NCBI GenBank assembly: GCA_025200525.1
Contig: CM045761.1
Location: forward strand, 134,294,223-134,358,222
DNA length: 64,000 bases
Direction: 5' to 3'
Source of the DNA: Camellia lanceoleosa
Lineage: Eukaryota > Streptophyta > Magnoliopsida > Ericales > Theaceae
The translations under genes were made by a program, and so were the position numbers. Positions 22,908 to 33,565 of the stretch are shown in pieces; position 1 is the first letter of the stretch, and every line of letters starts with the position of its first letter. A model generated the notes under the pieces. It was not told where the DNA came from. It saw only the letters and a list, made by a program, of their open reading frames with translations, and made no database searches.

Positions 22908-23633
22908 TCAATATGATCCGTTGAAGTACATAAATAAAACGACGTTGTATCTCAACGACATTATTCAAGATACTCAAATGGCACGTGAAGCCTACGAAAG
23001 ATGACACCTGTAGAGCCTACAGCAATGACACCACACAGGATGAAACTCCAAAGATCAATTCAATTAATAAGATATACGATTAATCAGATAGCGCTATTAT
23101 TCAAAATTCAAATGGCGCTATCATTCAATTTGAAATTCAAATTGAAGATGAAGCATTCCTATCACCTGATGGCCCTCCATAAATATGAGGACCATCACAC
23201 AAGACGGGGGATCGAAGAAATCAGAAGTGAAAAGATCAGAGAGAGAGAGAAAGAAATTGAGAGCTAAAGAAATCATTACAAGAAAGAAGAAGATAAGCTT
23301 AGAGAACTCAAGAGCCTACGCTAATGGCGATGAATAGGTAAAGGGTTCCAAACCCAAGAATTGTATTTTGTATTCGAGGGTTCAAAACCCATAACAGTTT
23401 CAATAAAATATTTATTTTTCTTAAATTGTCTTTTGTTGTTTATTTTGTTCTTCATTAATCAGAGGTTTCATTTGTATAAAATGTGTAATTAACGATCTGA
23501 AATACAGATCGGAAATAAGAACCTGCTATTCAAATAATCAACACTGTTTAGTCCAAAAACTAAACAGTGGACATTTGTAACATAAATTTTGAAATGTGTT
23601 GAAACACTTCATGTTTTAAAATTTGTGTCTACA
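22791..23633 (+). repeat. 5' LTR of the Tat element
   Basis: 843 bp. Includes a poly-A run of about 45 nt near 22866-22905 (much shorter in the 3' copy), the segment CCATAAATATGAGG near 23178 as a possible TATA box, and the end GTGTCTACA next to the PBS. Confidence 0.93.
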
Positions 23634-23656
23634 AATTCTGGCACGCCCAGTGGGAC
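23634..23656 (+). other. Primer binding site region of the Tat element
   Basis: Directly after the LTR end comes AATTCTGGCACGCCCAGTGG. It is not the initiator-Met type. A TGGCNCGCC..GTGGG core resembles the non-Met primers used by Tat elements; I cannot assign the tRNA without alignment. Confidence 0.55.
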
Positions 23657-23789
23657 TTATTTCTCTTTCTATCTTTTGAAGAACAAAAAATATATATATA
23701 TATAGTTGAAACTTACTGATGTATTCTTTTGTTATAGGAATGCTGAAGCAACTGTCAGGAGACAAACCTACAATCCAGTGGTTCTGAAA

Positions 23790-23948
23790 TCACCAAGGGT
23801 GGAGATAGCACCCATCACCCAAGGGGCTCCGGAGCGAATGCTCTTGGCTGTCCCAAAGGTAGGACCAATGAAATCCTAGAAAGATGTATTTCTTTCCCCT
23901 ATCACCCAAGGGGCTCCGGAGCGAAAGCTCTTGGCTGTCCCGAAGGTA
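23790..23948 (+). repeat. Duplicated coding segment in the Tat leader
   Basis: Two copies about 94 bp apart of a segment running from CACCCAAGGGGCTCCGGAGCG to CTTGGCTGTCCC encode the same peptide, ITQGAPERMLLAVPK. This looks like an internal tandem duplication in the region before gag. Confidence 0.65.
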
Positions 23949-24181
23949 ATTGTTGTGACGAAGAAAGTCACACTTCTCCAGAAAGCTGAAAGTTTGAGAA
24001 AGATTACTGAAGATTATGTGAAAGCTGCCAAAGAAGACGAATCGTGAGGGCCACACCAACGAAGAGCTTAATTCAAAGGAGGCTAATCGGCTTGGTAACT
24101 ACGACTTTTGTTGCAGCTTCAATGGGGGCAACAAAAAATGTTGTGGCCTAACTACTCAAAAGGGTAGAAGACTCCATTAAA

Positions 24182-25392
24182 ATGGTAGAGTTTGCCCAGA
24201 AGAAAGCCTCTGCTGAAAACATGGCCATCATTAGGGCCATTGGGAGGAGGGTAATGACCCAAACTCTTGTTGATGGAAAAAAGGCCCCTGTTGTTGAAAA
24301 AACAGTTGCAGCCTACGAATCGATAGTTTTGTTCAAAGCACAAAATCGGTCAAATCAAATCTTAGTCAACTCTCAAGAGCCAAAGGAACACTCATTGGCT
24401 CGATAGGGTTCGAATAAGGAACACTAGTTGGCCCAACCGAATAAGGAACATCCGTTGGCCCAACAAGGTTTGAATAAGGAACACCTGTTGGCCCAACGGG
24501 ATTTGAATCAACATCAATTGGTCCACTCTAAAAATGTATGGACTGTTTTGAAAATTCATGAGGAATTTGCAAAAACATAAATGGTTCCTTCTATGCCCCT
24601 AGGGGCTCGACTTAATATGTCATCCGATCCAGTTTCGAAAAGACAAAGGCGAAGAAGAAATAAGGCCTTAAAGAAATTGGAACTAAGAACAGTGGCAACA
24701 AATGTTATAGGAGCTATTGAAAGGGCTCTATCGAAAGATGAATCCCAAAAACAAATTAAAAGTCCTGTCTTTGTTGGAAAATCCAAGGTGGATGAGGGTA
24801 AGCAACCCTTGGGAAATATTTCTACTTTGGTTGAACTATCTATGAAGGGAATAAGAAAAGGGCCTGTAACAAGGTCCATAACCCGTCAGGCTCAAAACAA
24901 AGCATCGCAGTCAGATGCTTCAAATATGAGTAATGTTGTGGGAGTTGATAATCCTTTATATGAACAAGATGTTTCTATCTCGTTTGTTTCAACGAATATT
25001 GGAAACAATGAATTGAAAAATATCAACAAAGTCGCAGTTATAATGACTGAGGTTGAGAAAGAGGTGAAAATTTGCAGGTCCAACAAGACCAAGGTCTCAA
25101 GGAAAAAGTGGTGGCCCTACAAGAACAACTCGAGAGAAGAGAACGAGAAATGGCTGCTATGTTGGAGCAAACGCAACAATTGCAGGCCCAAATGACAGGA
25201 CCAGGAAGTGCACCCAAACAAATGACACAACCTGTTGTGGGGACATCCGTAGGCATACAAAGCACACTAGCCCCAGTGGGCAATGGTCCTTGTTACTTCG
25301 ATCTAACCAGTGGTGGTATGAATCCAATGCTCATGGCCATGATTGATGATATGGTTGAGGAGACAAGTAAAGAAAGTCAAAGAAAAAGATGA
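24182..25392 (+). pseudogene. Pre-gag ORF / Gag N-terminal region with coiled coil (Tat element)
   Basis: Ogre/Tat elements often carry an extra ORF before gag or a long Gag N-terminus; this block sits there. Pieces are 24182-24406 (basic/Ala-rich), 24581-25195 (basic SKRQRRRRNKALKKL near its start) and 25072-25392. The last contains a clear coiled coil (LKEKVVALQEQLERREREMA and the Gln-rich continuation) and ends just before the gag core. The frame changes between 25060 and 25075, where the second piece loses its sense and the third takes over, so at least one indel has occurred. Function beyond multimerisation is unknown. Confidence 0.55.
24375..24512 (+). repeat. Tandem repeat encoding NKEHxLAQ units
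   Basis: Four copies of a roughly 36-bp unit (GAATAAGGAACACC.GTTGGCCCAAC) encode near-identical NKEH-LAQ peptides (one copy has a stop). It lies between the ORF at 24182-24406 and the next one at 24581, in the pre-gag region. Confidence 0.7.
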
Positions 25393-25399
25393 TGAGAAC

Positions 25400-26410
25400 T
25401 TTTGAATAATTACAAAACCTTACCCAGCATGGGTAGATGCTGTTCCATTCCCTTCTGGTTTTTCCCAACTAGATTTCAAAATGTTTGATGGAACAGGAGA
25501 TCCAAGACAACATGTGGCTTATGTTCTTTCAAGGTACGGGCCAATAGCCCATAATGAGGCTCTGTGTCTGCAGCTATTTGTTCAGTCACTTGAAAGTTCT
25601 GCATTTACTTGGTATGCTAACCTTCCTGAGGGATCAATCCTAAATTGGGATTCCATGGTGAAGGAGTTCCTTAAACAGTTCTGCAACACACAAAGGCGAG
25701 TTGGAGTACCAGAACTGATTGAGACCAAGCAACGTGACAATGAGTCTGTTACAGATTTCATTGCAAGATGGCGAGCTTTGACATTTGCTTGTCCTCAAAA
25801 GTTTACGCAATTAGAGTTAATTCGGATGTGCCTTAACAACTTCCGACATGAGCTCTCTACGGCTCTTATGGCTCAAACTTTTGAAGGATTCAATGATCTA
25901 TGCACTAAAGCTCATGATATGGAGTTGCATCTAGCTAAACGAAGGAGGCCTAGGGCCGTTGAAAGGGTTGAGTCCTCGACTACAGCTACAATCGAAACCA
26001 GAAAGAAGGGTCCCATTGTAGTAGGGGCTAAAAAGCCCAAGGAATTTAAAAAGGTGACTATGAAAGAGAGGTTGGAGAAGAAATATTCTTTCATAGATGA
26101 TTTGGTCGAAGACCTATTTGAAGATTTGTTGGAGCAAAAGTTGATTGCTCTTCCTGAGGTGAAAAGACCACATGAGGTAGGAAAAACTAACGATCCAAAG
26201 TATTGCCCCTACCATCGTTTGATTAGCCATCCGATAAAAGAGTGCTTTGTTCTGAAAGATAAAATTCATGAACTTTTGGACTCTAAGATTATCGAGCTCC
26301 CTCCTCAAGATAAAGCATCTGCTAACCCAATCACTATCGACAATGATAATGAAGGTGAATGGGTTGTTTATCAGACAAAAAGCATGAAGAAAAAAAAAAT
26401 GCCACAGTGA
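25400..26410 (+). CDS. Gag core, module 1 (Tat element)
   Basis: This is a retrotransposon gag domain forming the capsid. In order: the entry block AWVDAVPFPSGFSQLDFKMF, FDGTGDPRQHVAYVLSRYG, SLESSAFTWYANLPEG, the MVKEFLKQFC block, then VTDFIARWRALTFAC. Near the C-terminus a CPYHR...HPIKEC motif resembles the modified zinc-binding motif of plant Tat/Athila Gag. The domain is open from the Met at 25481 to 26410, but the conserved block starts upstream (about 25425), so the real start lies in the preceding broken frame. This is the only one of the three gag-like modules that is complete. Confidence 0.85.
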
Positions 26411-26666
26411 AAGCTAGAAGTGTGGTTGATTCAACAACACAAAGGCCAAAAGTTTCCAAAAAGCAAAAACCAAAAGTTTCTAGGAAACAGAAAAAAGCCA
26501 AAGTAAGTAAGAGAAAAGGAAAGAAGAACCCAAAGAAGGAAAAATTGGGAGAATTATTGTCCTCGATGTCCTCGATGAGCAAGGTCCTCTTGTCCCACCA
26601 CATTGGAGGAATTTCTACCTTCAAAATTTCAATCTGTGGAGTTGCGACATATACTTTGATAAAAGA
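26411..26666 (+). other. Lys-rich linker with VSKKQK/VSRKQK repeats
   Basis: After the stop at 26410 an overlapping frame (26359-26700) reads through a very basic stretch with repeats of the type PKVSKKQK and PKVSRKQKKAKVSKRK. It could bind RNA or direct nuclear entry of Gag. The frame relation to Gag suggests a single indel near 26395, in a run of ten A. Confidence 0.4.
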
Positions 26667-27014
26667 ATGGAGGAAAATTTTACTTTGGCCCCTTGCCTAA
26701 CCATCATTGTTTTAAGTGATAACAAGGAAGATGAGGGTGAAGTTGGTTCAAAAGTTAGGGAAGGAGATTGCATTACATCTCCTAGCTGCATACTTGACTC
26801 ACCAGAGTATACACCAACTTCTCCAAAATACACACCAGCCTCACCAGAGTATACACCAGCTTCTCCGGAGTACACAACAGAAGCCTTTTCTCCAAAATAT
26901 TTGCCAGTACCACCAATGTACTATGAAAGCACTCCAGAATATGTAAGGGGAGCAGAACAAGGAGACACCGGGTGTAGGTCCGACTCTAAGCTTGTGAAAA
27001 AGGTGAAAAAATGA
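26667..27014 (+). CDS. Acidic ORF with RNA polymerase II CTD-like heptads (Tat element)
   Basis: The 115-codon frame lies between gag module 1 and module 2. After an acidic start (DNKEDEGEVGS) it contains, at about residues 45-70 (nt 26799-26876), consecutive heptads readable as Y-T-P-T-S-P-K, Y-T-P-A-S-P-E and Y-T-P-A-S-P-E, then degenerate SPKY and TPEY units. This matches the register Y1-S2-P3-T4-S5-P6-x7 of the RNA polymerase II largest-subunit tail, with Thr at position 2. At DNA level the units are about 21 bp (CCAGAGTATACACCA-type), so a minisatellite origin is possible. The stop at 27014 is about 20 bp before the next open frame. Function is unknown; CTD mimicry is speculation. Confidence 0.5.
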   Translation: MEENFTLAPCLTIIVLSDNKEDEGEVGSKVREGDCITSPSCILDSPEYTPTSPKYTPASPEYTPASPEYTTEAFSPKYLPVPPMYYESTPEYVRGAEQGDTGCRSDSKLVKKVKK

Positions 27015-27035
27015 CTACACTTCAAGGATAATGAG

Positions 27036-28532
27036 GTGAATGGCAGGTGTATGTCGGATGATGAAGTATGGAAGCATTCAAGTAAACAAGCAAAGTCATC
27101 TCAAGATGAGGATCCTAATAAAAATTTGGAACTTGACTTTTCTCCTGATGGTTCACCATACACATCCCTAACCAGGACATATGATGGAGAAAGTGTATCA
27201 AGTGACCACTTTGACTTTCCTTGTAATGTCATCACTGTGGATGTAAATTTTGAAGAGCGAGAAATACATATCATTTGCAATCCAGGTGATGATGAGAAAG
27301 CAAAAATTGAAGCTAGAAGGGAAGCGGAACATCAGGTAAAAGTAACAGTCTCTTTGAAATGTGAGGGTTTTGAAGTCCATCAAAATTTGATTATTGAAAG
27401 AAATCAAATTTTTGGACACCCTTTCCCTAATTGGGTCGAATGGGTTCAGTTCCCACGAGGATATGCAGTACCTCGTTTTCCTTTATATAATGGGACAGGT
27501 TGTCCAAGGCGCCATTTGGTTTGTTTCCTTGCACAATGTGGAAACACAGTAAAAAGCCAGGCATTACTTCTAAGGCAATTCGTTCTTTGTTTGGAAGGAT
27601 GGGCAGCAGATTGGTACATCAGCCTGCCACCTAATTCAATCCCAAATTAGGACACCATGGCTGATCGATTCTATAGGACATTTTATAAACCATGGCCAAT
27701 AGAAATTGAGATGTCAGAACATTTGGATGACGAAGGTACATCTTCTCAAACATATAATTTCATAGAAGGCACAATTGAGGAGAAGATTGAAACTGCCCTT
27801 GATCTTCGAGAGATGGGCACTTATCGCCCAAGGGATTTGTTCCCTTTATGGGTAGAGCAAACACCATTTCCTGAAGGATATGAACTTCCAAATTTTGTCC
27901 TATATGAAGGGTATGGAGATCCTCAAAAACATATTAGGCATTTTTTGAAACAGAGTGGGGAAACAGCTCAAAATCAAGCACTTTGCCTAAAACAATTTCC
28001 CCTTTCTTTGGAGGGGATCGCCTTTGACTGGTATTGCTCCCTCGATGGAGTCGTGGTGCTTAGTTAGGAGGCCGTGAAGAATGATTTTGAAGAATCTCAA
28101 TGCTTTTATAGGCGTGACTCCCGGTACCTAAGAAATGGGAGAAGAATGCAGCTCCAGGAAGATGGAGAAGTGACTGATGATGATGATCACCCTGCAGTTG
28201 GACCAGTTAATATGGTCCAAATAAGTGAGGGAATAAAAGAAGTTGAGGTCAATGAAAAGGCGTTTGCTGAAGTATGCCAGACTTATTTGACCTACCAGAG
28301 GAAATTACGAAATCCTCAGGACCCTCAAACGTCAGAAGTTCCACAGGTTTTGCCCGAGGAAGAGCAAGTGAAATATGATGTACTAGCTCATCTAAAGAAA
28401 ATTCCAGCATTGTTGAGTGTATATGATGCACTGAAAATGTCTTTAATATATGCCCTATCCAAGCCAGAGGATTTCCACAAAGAAATTAAGGGTAGAATCA
28501 AGAGAAGGCAACTACATGCATGGCCATGGTAA
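27036..28532 (+). pseudogene. Gag-like modules 2 and 3 plus pre-protease region (Tat element)
   Basis: One reading frame holds two further copies of the gag entry block. Module 2 (about 27423-27680) has PNWVEWVQFPRGYAVPRFPL, YNGTGCPRRHLVCF and LEGWAADWYISL. Module 3 (about 27838-28100) has PLWVEQTPFPEGYELPNFVL, YEGYGDPQKHIRHF and LEGIAFDWYCSL. Both match module 1 block by block. Each is broken by a TAG (27648-27650 and 28065-28067) where module 1 has Trp. Between them lies an acidic linker. The C-terminal part, VLAHLKKIPALLSVYDALKM, is the region that precedes protease in Tat elements. The modules lack the later gag helices, so they are partial duplicates. Confidence 0.75.
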
Positions 28533-29455
28533 CCTTTGGTGACAAAGACATGTGTGCTGAAATGACAGACCATAATCGGCCTTTGTTTATCACTAGGCTT
28601 ATCCATGATGTGAAAATTTCTCGGATTCTGGTTGATGGAGGATCTGCAGTAAACCTTCTGCCTTGGAGGGCCTTCAACTTATTAGGGGTTCGAATTTCAC
28701 AACTTCGCCCAAGTCGTTTGATCATTCAAGGATTTAATCAGAATGAACAACACCCAATGGGGAAGATTGAATTGCGAACCAAGTTTGGGGATATTGAAGA
28801 AAGCACTGGGTTCTTGGTCATTGATGTAGACACCTCGTACAATGCTTTGCTTGGGAGGCCATGGATGCATAATCATCATGTAGTGCCATCAACTTATCAC
28901 CAATGTATCAAGTACCCATTGCCTTCACCCAAAAAAGAGGGGACAATTGTGGCGGACAATGATCCATTTAGAGAAGTAGAGGCCTATTATGCTTATGCTC
29001 GCTTCTATACAAAGGCTTCACAAAGAAAGGGAAAAGATGTGAAAAAGTCTGAAGATACTCCGAATGTCAAAGACGCTCTAGAGTCTACTCCAGTTTCAAC
29101 AAAAAGAACTTTTCGATATGTGCCAAAGTCCGAAAGGAAACTGGGGGCAAAGGCTCTAACCCCAATAAATCCAATTTTGGATCTCAAGGGTGAGTTCACA
29201 TTGCCATTAAGGAGGATAGAATACACCTATGTGGAGAAATATAATAAGATTGTGGTGCCTTCTAAAGGAAAATGGTTGAAACCCATCATATTCCACTCAC
29301 TTGGAGATGTTGAACAGAAAGTGAAAGTTGAACAAGTGCCAGAAGAAAACATCTCAAGTTTTGAGAAGCCTACTTTCAGTGCAGAAATTACACAGATGTT
29401 GGTGAAAGTTGGTTTAGATCCTGAAAAAAATACCAGAAACAATGACACCCTTTGA
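28520..29455 (+). CDS. Aspartic protease (Tat element)
   Basis: Retropepsin-like. The N-terminal landmark HNRPLFITRLIHDVKISRIL leads into the active-site segment LVDGGSAVNLLPW, where Asp is followed by Gly-Gly-Ser rather than Thr/Ser-Gly, a variant common in Tat/Athila proteases. The second landmark is YNALLGRPWMH. A long Lys-rich C-terminal extension follows. It overlaps the end of the preceding frame by 13 bp in the -1 frame, and its own end overlaps the RT frame. Either translational frameshifting or a pair of indels could explain that; the second is more likely because the element is otherwise broken. Confidence 0.85.
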   Translation: MAMVTFGDKDMCAEMTDHNRPLFITRLIHDVKISRILVDGGSAVNLLPWRAFNLLGVRISQLRPSRLIIQGFNQNEQHPMGKIELRTKFGDIEESTGFLVIDVDTSYNALLGRPWMHNHHVVPSTYHQCIKYPLPSPKKEGTIVADNDPFREVEAYYAYARFYTKASQRKGKDVKKSEDTPNVKDALESTPVSTKRTFRYVPKSERKLGAKALTPINPILDLKGEFTLPLRRIEYTYVEKYNKIVVPSKGKWLKPIIFHSLGDVEQKVKVEQVPEENISSFEKPTFSAEITQMLVKVGLDPEKNTRNNDTL

Positions 29456-31182
29456 CTTTACATTAACACCTTTCCAGAGGCAGGCTATCCAGCAAGGCGG
29501 TATTATCACCGCTAGGACAGAAGGGTTAGGCTATCGGGGGGATGAGGAAAAATTTCCAGTAAACATGACTATCACTCAAGATGTGTTGGAAGATGTTGAC
29601 CAAGATGAAGCTAAACTTGCACCAACAGAATTTGAAGCAGGAGGCCAAGCCACCGTGGATGACCTTTGTGAAATAAATCTGGGTGATGAAGGAGAAAACA
29701 AACGAACCTTCATTAGTGCAAATTTAAAGGAAGAAGAAGCTCAGCAATATATTTCCTTTTTAAGAGAGTAGCGTGACATATTTGCATGGAACTACAGTGA
29801 GATGCCTGGTCTTAATCCAGAGATTGCAGTCCATAAGCTTGCAATTCACCTTGAGAAACGGCGCTTAAATTTACCTCGAGATTTAACTCGACCAGAGCTA
29901 TGTACCCAAATTGAAGTCAAGTCGACAAGCTTATCAATGCAGATTCATCAGGAAGTCAAATATCCAACCTGGCTAGCAAACATAGTGCCAGTCAAGAAAA
30001 AGAATGGTCAAATCAGGGTTTGCATTGATTTCCGTGATCTCAATGAGGCTTGTCCTAAAGATGACTTTCCTTTGCCCATCACTGAACTTCTTGTAGATGC
30101 AACTACCGGGTATGAGACCTTGTCTTTATGGATGGATACTCAGATACAATCAAATCCGAATGGCACCTCAAGATGAAGAAATGATCGCATTCAGACTCGA
30201 GAGGAGTCTTTTGCTATAAGGTAATGCCTTTTGGCCCGAAAAATGTCAGCCACGATCAAAGGGCGATGACTGTAATTTTGGTGATATGCTCCATGACACC
30301 ATCGAATGCTATGTTGATGATCTTGTCTACGAGACAAAGGAAAAGGAAATCCATGTGGAAGATTTGAGAAAAATCTTCGAACATTTGAGGAGGTACAAAC
30401 TCGAGATGAACCCACTAAAATGTGCATTTGGAGTTTCATCAGGAAAATTTCTAGGGTTTGTGGTTCGAAATAAAGGGATTGAAATTGACCCTACCAAGAT
30501 TAAAGCCATTGCTGAAATGCCTCCTCCACGAAATTTGAGGGAATTGAAAGGGCTACAAGGGAGATTGGCCTATATCAGAAGATTTGTTTCTAACTTGGCT
30601 GGTCGATGTTTGCCATTCTCAAGATTGATGAAAAAGGGTGTTCCATTTGAATGGGATCAGCAGTGCCAAAATGCTTTTAATAGTATTAAGGAGTATCTTT
30701 TGAAGCCTCCAGTACTCATGAGCCCAATAAAAGGGAAACCACTTTTGTTGTACATAACAGCCTTGGATGGTTCGTTAGGGGCACTGTTGGCACAACATAA
30801 TGAGCATGGGAAAGAAAATGCCTTGTATTACTTGAGTCGTACTTTGGTTGGGGCAGAAGTCAATTACTCTCCTATCGAAAAGACATGTCTTGCCTTGGTG
30901 TTCACCTTGCAAAAACTAAAGCACTATGTCTCGGAACACGAAGTCAAGTTGATATCAAGAGCAGACCCCTTGAAATATATACTTTCACGCCCCATACTTT
31001 CAGGGAAAATTGCAAAGTAGGCTCTAATTCTCCAACAATTTGCAATTGAATATGTTCCCAAAAGAGCTGTAATGGGGCAGGCTCTAGCAGATTTTTTGGT
31101 AGCACATCCTAAACCTGATGACTCACCTCTAGTAACTAATTTACCAGATGAAGAAGTTATGCAAGTAGAAATTCAGAAAGGA
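29442..31182 (+). pseudogene. Reverse transcriptase and first RNase H (Tat element)
   Basis: RT blocks in order: MPGLNPEIAVHKLAI, LANIVPVKKKNGQIRVCIDF, RDLNEACPKDDFPLPI, then a scrambled stretch 30125-30285 where pieces (FMDGYS, APQDEEMIAFR, VMPFGPKN) sit in different frames, then the catalytic ECYVDDL and FLGFVVRNKGIEI. RNase H follows (LYITALDGSLGALLAQHNEH, YYLSRTLVGAEVNYSPIEK). Lesions are a TAG at 29769-29771, at least two frameshifts between 30125 and 30286, a TAG at 31018-31020 and a TAA at 31183-31185. The stops at 29769 and 31018 fall inside otherwise conserved text. Confidence 0.88.
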
Positions 31183-31185
31183 TAA

Positions 31186-32967
31186 GAGATGTATTTTGAT
31201 GGAGCTTCAATGAGTCTAGATGGCAAGAAGCAAGAAAATCCTAAAAACAATAAAGCTGGAATTAGAATTGTGTTTGTGACTCCAAACAATGCTATAATCA
31301 CCCATTCTTTCGCCCTAAGTGAAGGATGCTCCAATAATGAGGCAAAATATGAAGCTGTAATTGCTAGATTAGAATTGGCATTACAAATTCCTATTGAAGA
31401 ACTCTCAATGTATGGAGATTCAGAACTAGTGGTAAAGCAACTCCGTAGAGAATACATTGTTAAGAAAACAAGTCTCATCCCGTATCATGAAAAGGCTGAT
31501 CAATTGCTTTCGCAATTCAGGAAAACACATATTTTCCACGTGAAGAGAAGAACAAATGCTCGAGCTGATTCACTTGCAAGTTTGGCTGCATCACTCACCC
31601 TACCAGATAGCAAAACAATTACTATCACGGTAGGTGAAAGAAGGGTGTTACAACCTTTAAAAGAAGTTTCTGACTTGGTTCCAATCTTGGTCGTCACCAC
31701 GAAAGGAGAAAACGAGGAGGATTGGCGGGAACCATTCATAGCTTACCTCCAACATGGTAGGCTACCTGAAGATAAAGTAAAAAGAATTGAAGTGAGACGT
31801 AGGGCTACCAAATTCGTCTCGTGGAAGGATAGGTTATACAAAAGGTCTTTGGATGGAATGTACATGCGGTGTATAGCCAAGGAGCGTATTCAAGAGGTAA
31901 TGGCAGAAATACATGCAGGTGTATGTGGGGCACACCAAAGTGGTCCTAAATTACATATGCAGCTAAAACGGTTGGGATACTATTGGCCGACTATGATTGC
32001 AGATTGCATAGATTATGCTCGAAGATGCCAAGTCTGCCAATTCCATGGGAACTTTCTCCACCAACCCCCAGAGCCTTTACATTTAACAACTTGTTCTTGG
32101 CCATTTGCAGCATGGGGTATGGATATTATTGGTCCTTTTGTACCTCCATCTTCAGCAGGATATCGATACATCCTAGCGCAACTGATTATTCCTCAAAATG
32201 GGCAGAGGCCGTGGCTTTAAAGGATATAAAAAGCACGGTTGTCTCCGAATTCATCCGAACCCATATCATTTACAGGTTCGGAATTCCAGAAAGTGTCATC
32301 ATGGATAATGGACAGCCGTTCAGGAGTGATGCTTTGAACAAGTTATTTGCAAAGTACAAAATCAAAAACAACCATTCATCAAGATATCATGCACCGCCAA
32401 TGGTTTGGCGAAGCTTTCAACAAGACATTGTGCAAAATTCTTAAGAAGATGGTGGATAAGAACAAAAAGCTTGGCACAAAAAGTTACAAGAAGCTTTGTG
32501 GGCTTATCTGACTTCATGTAACTCCTACTCAAGCAACTCATTATTCGTTAGTCTTTGGAGGAGAAGCAGTGTTACCACTTGAGGTTCAAATACCATCATT
32601 GCGAGTGGCAATACAAGAGTCCTTAACAGAAGATGAAAGTGCAAGAGTGAGGTTGGCTGAGTTGGAGACCCTGGATGAAAGAAGGTTGTATGCTCAACAG
32701 AACTTGGAGATCTACCAACAAAGGATGGCAAATGCATTCAATAAAAGAGTGAGGCTTCGTTCCTTTAAAAAGGGAGACTTGGTACTAATGGTTAGAACAC
32801 CCATAGTAGTCTCACGAAGAACCAAAGGAAAGCTTGAGCCCAAATGGGAAGGACCTTATGTGATTGAGAAGGTTTATTCTAATGGGGCCTATTTGTTGAT
32901 AACGATGGATGGTGACAGAATCATTCCCCCAACCAATGCAAGGTTCTTGAAGAGATATTACCCTTAA
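31186..32967 (+). pseudogene. Second (archaeal-type) RNase H and integrase (Tat element)
   Basis: 31189-31590 encodes the extra RNase H that marks the Tat clade: MYFDGASMSLDG, SEGCSNNEAKYEAVIARLEL, MYGDSELVVKQLRREY and RTNARADSLASLA, with the Asp and Glu residues of the fold visible. Integrase starts about 31730. Its zinc-binding part is HAGVCGAHQSGPKLHMQ...CQVCQFHG, and the core Asp is in WGMDIIGPF. The second core Asp (SVIMDNGQPFRSD) lies in another frame (about 32166-32400), and the Glu (GEAFNKTL) returns to the first frame, so two compensating indels bracket that piece. The C-terminal domain (FKKGDLVLMVR, KLEPKWEGPYVIEKVY) is open to 32967. No chromodomain is present. Confidence 0.87.
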
Positions 32968-33034
32968 GAAAGCCTGCTAGGTTGAAAACCCGAAAGGGCG
33001 GCCTAGGCAAAAGTTAGGGCTAAAAAAAAAAGAG

Positions 33035-33415
33035 TCAAAAACCCACCAACGGTATTGTATGTGGTTAAACTGCTAAAATATCCCACCGAAATCTAAGGTG
33101 GTAAAACATTGGATACTCCTGGCCCGCAAGAGTATAAACTGTGTACGGCCAAACAAAAGTCAAAAACCACCAACGGTATTGTATGTGGTTAAACTGCTAA
33201 AATATCCCACCGAAATCTAAGGTGGTAAAACATTGGATACTCCTGGCCCGCAAGAGTATAAACTGTGTACGGCCAAACAAAAGTTAAAAAAACCACCAAT
33301 GGTATTGTATGTGGTTAAACTGCTAAAATACCTCACCGAAATCTAAGGTGATAAAACATTGGATACTCCTGACCCGCAAGAGTATAAACTGTGTACGGCC
33401 AAAATAAGATAAATC
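33035..33415 (+). repeat. Tandem array, 124-126-bp unit, 3 copies (Tat 3' region)
   Basis: GGTATTGTATGTGGTTAAAC recurs at 33051, 33175 and 33301, and each unit continues to GTATAAACTGTGTACGGCCA. The first two copies are almost identical and the third has a few changes. The array starts about 70 bp after the integrase stop. Confidence 0.92.
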
Positions 33416-33565
33416 AATGTATTGTATTGAGAAATTTCATATAACAAATAAATCTATTGTGTACAATGTACTGTATTGAGAAATTTCGTATAACAAATAA
33501 ATCCATCACTGAGCGAAATTTCATAAATACATTATGTTCGGATGAATAACAAAATAAAAGTGCAT
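33416..33565 (+). repeat. Short 60-bp direct duplication
   Basis: GTATTGAGAAATTTC.TATAAC occurs twice about 50-60 bp apart (33423 and 33472), in a non-coding linker between the 125-bp array and the antisense ORF. Confidence 0.5.
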
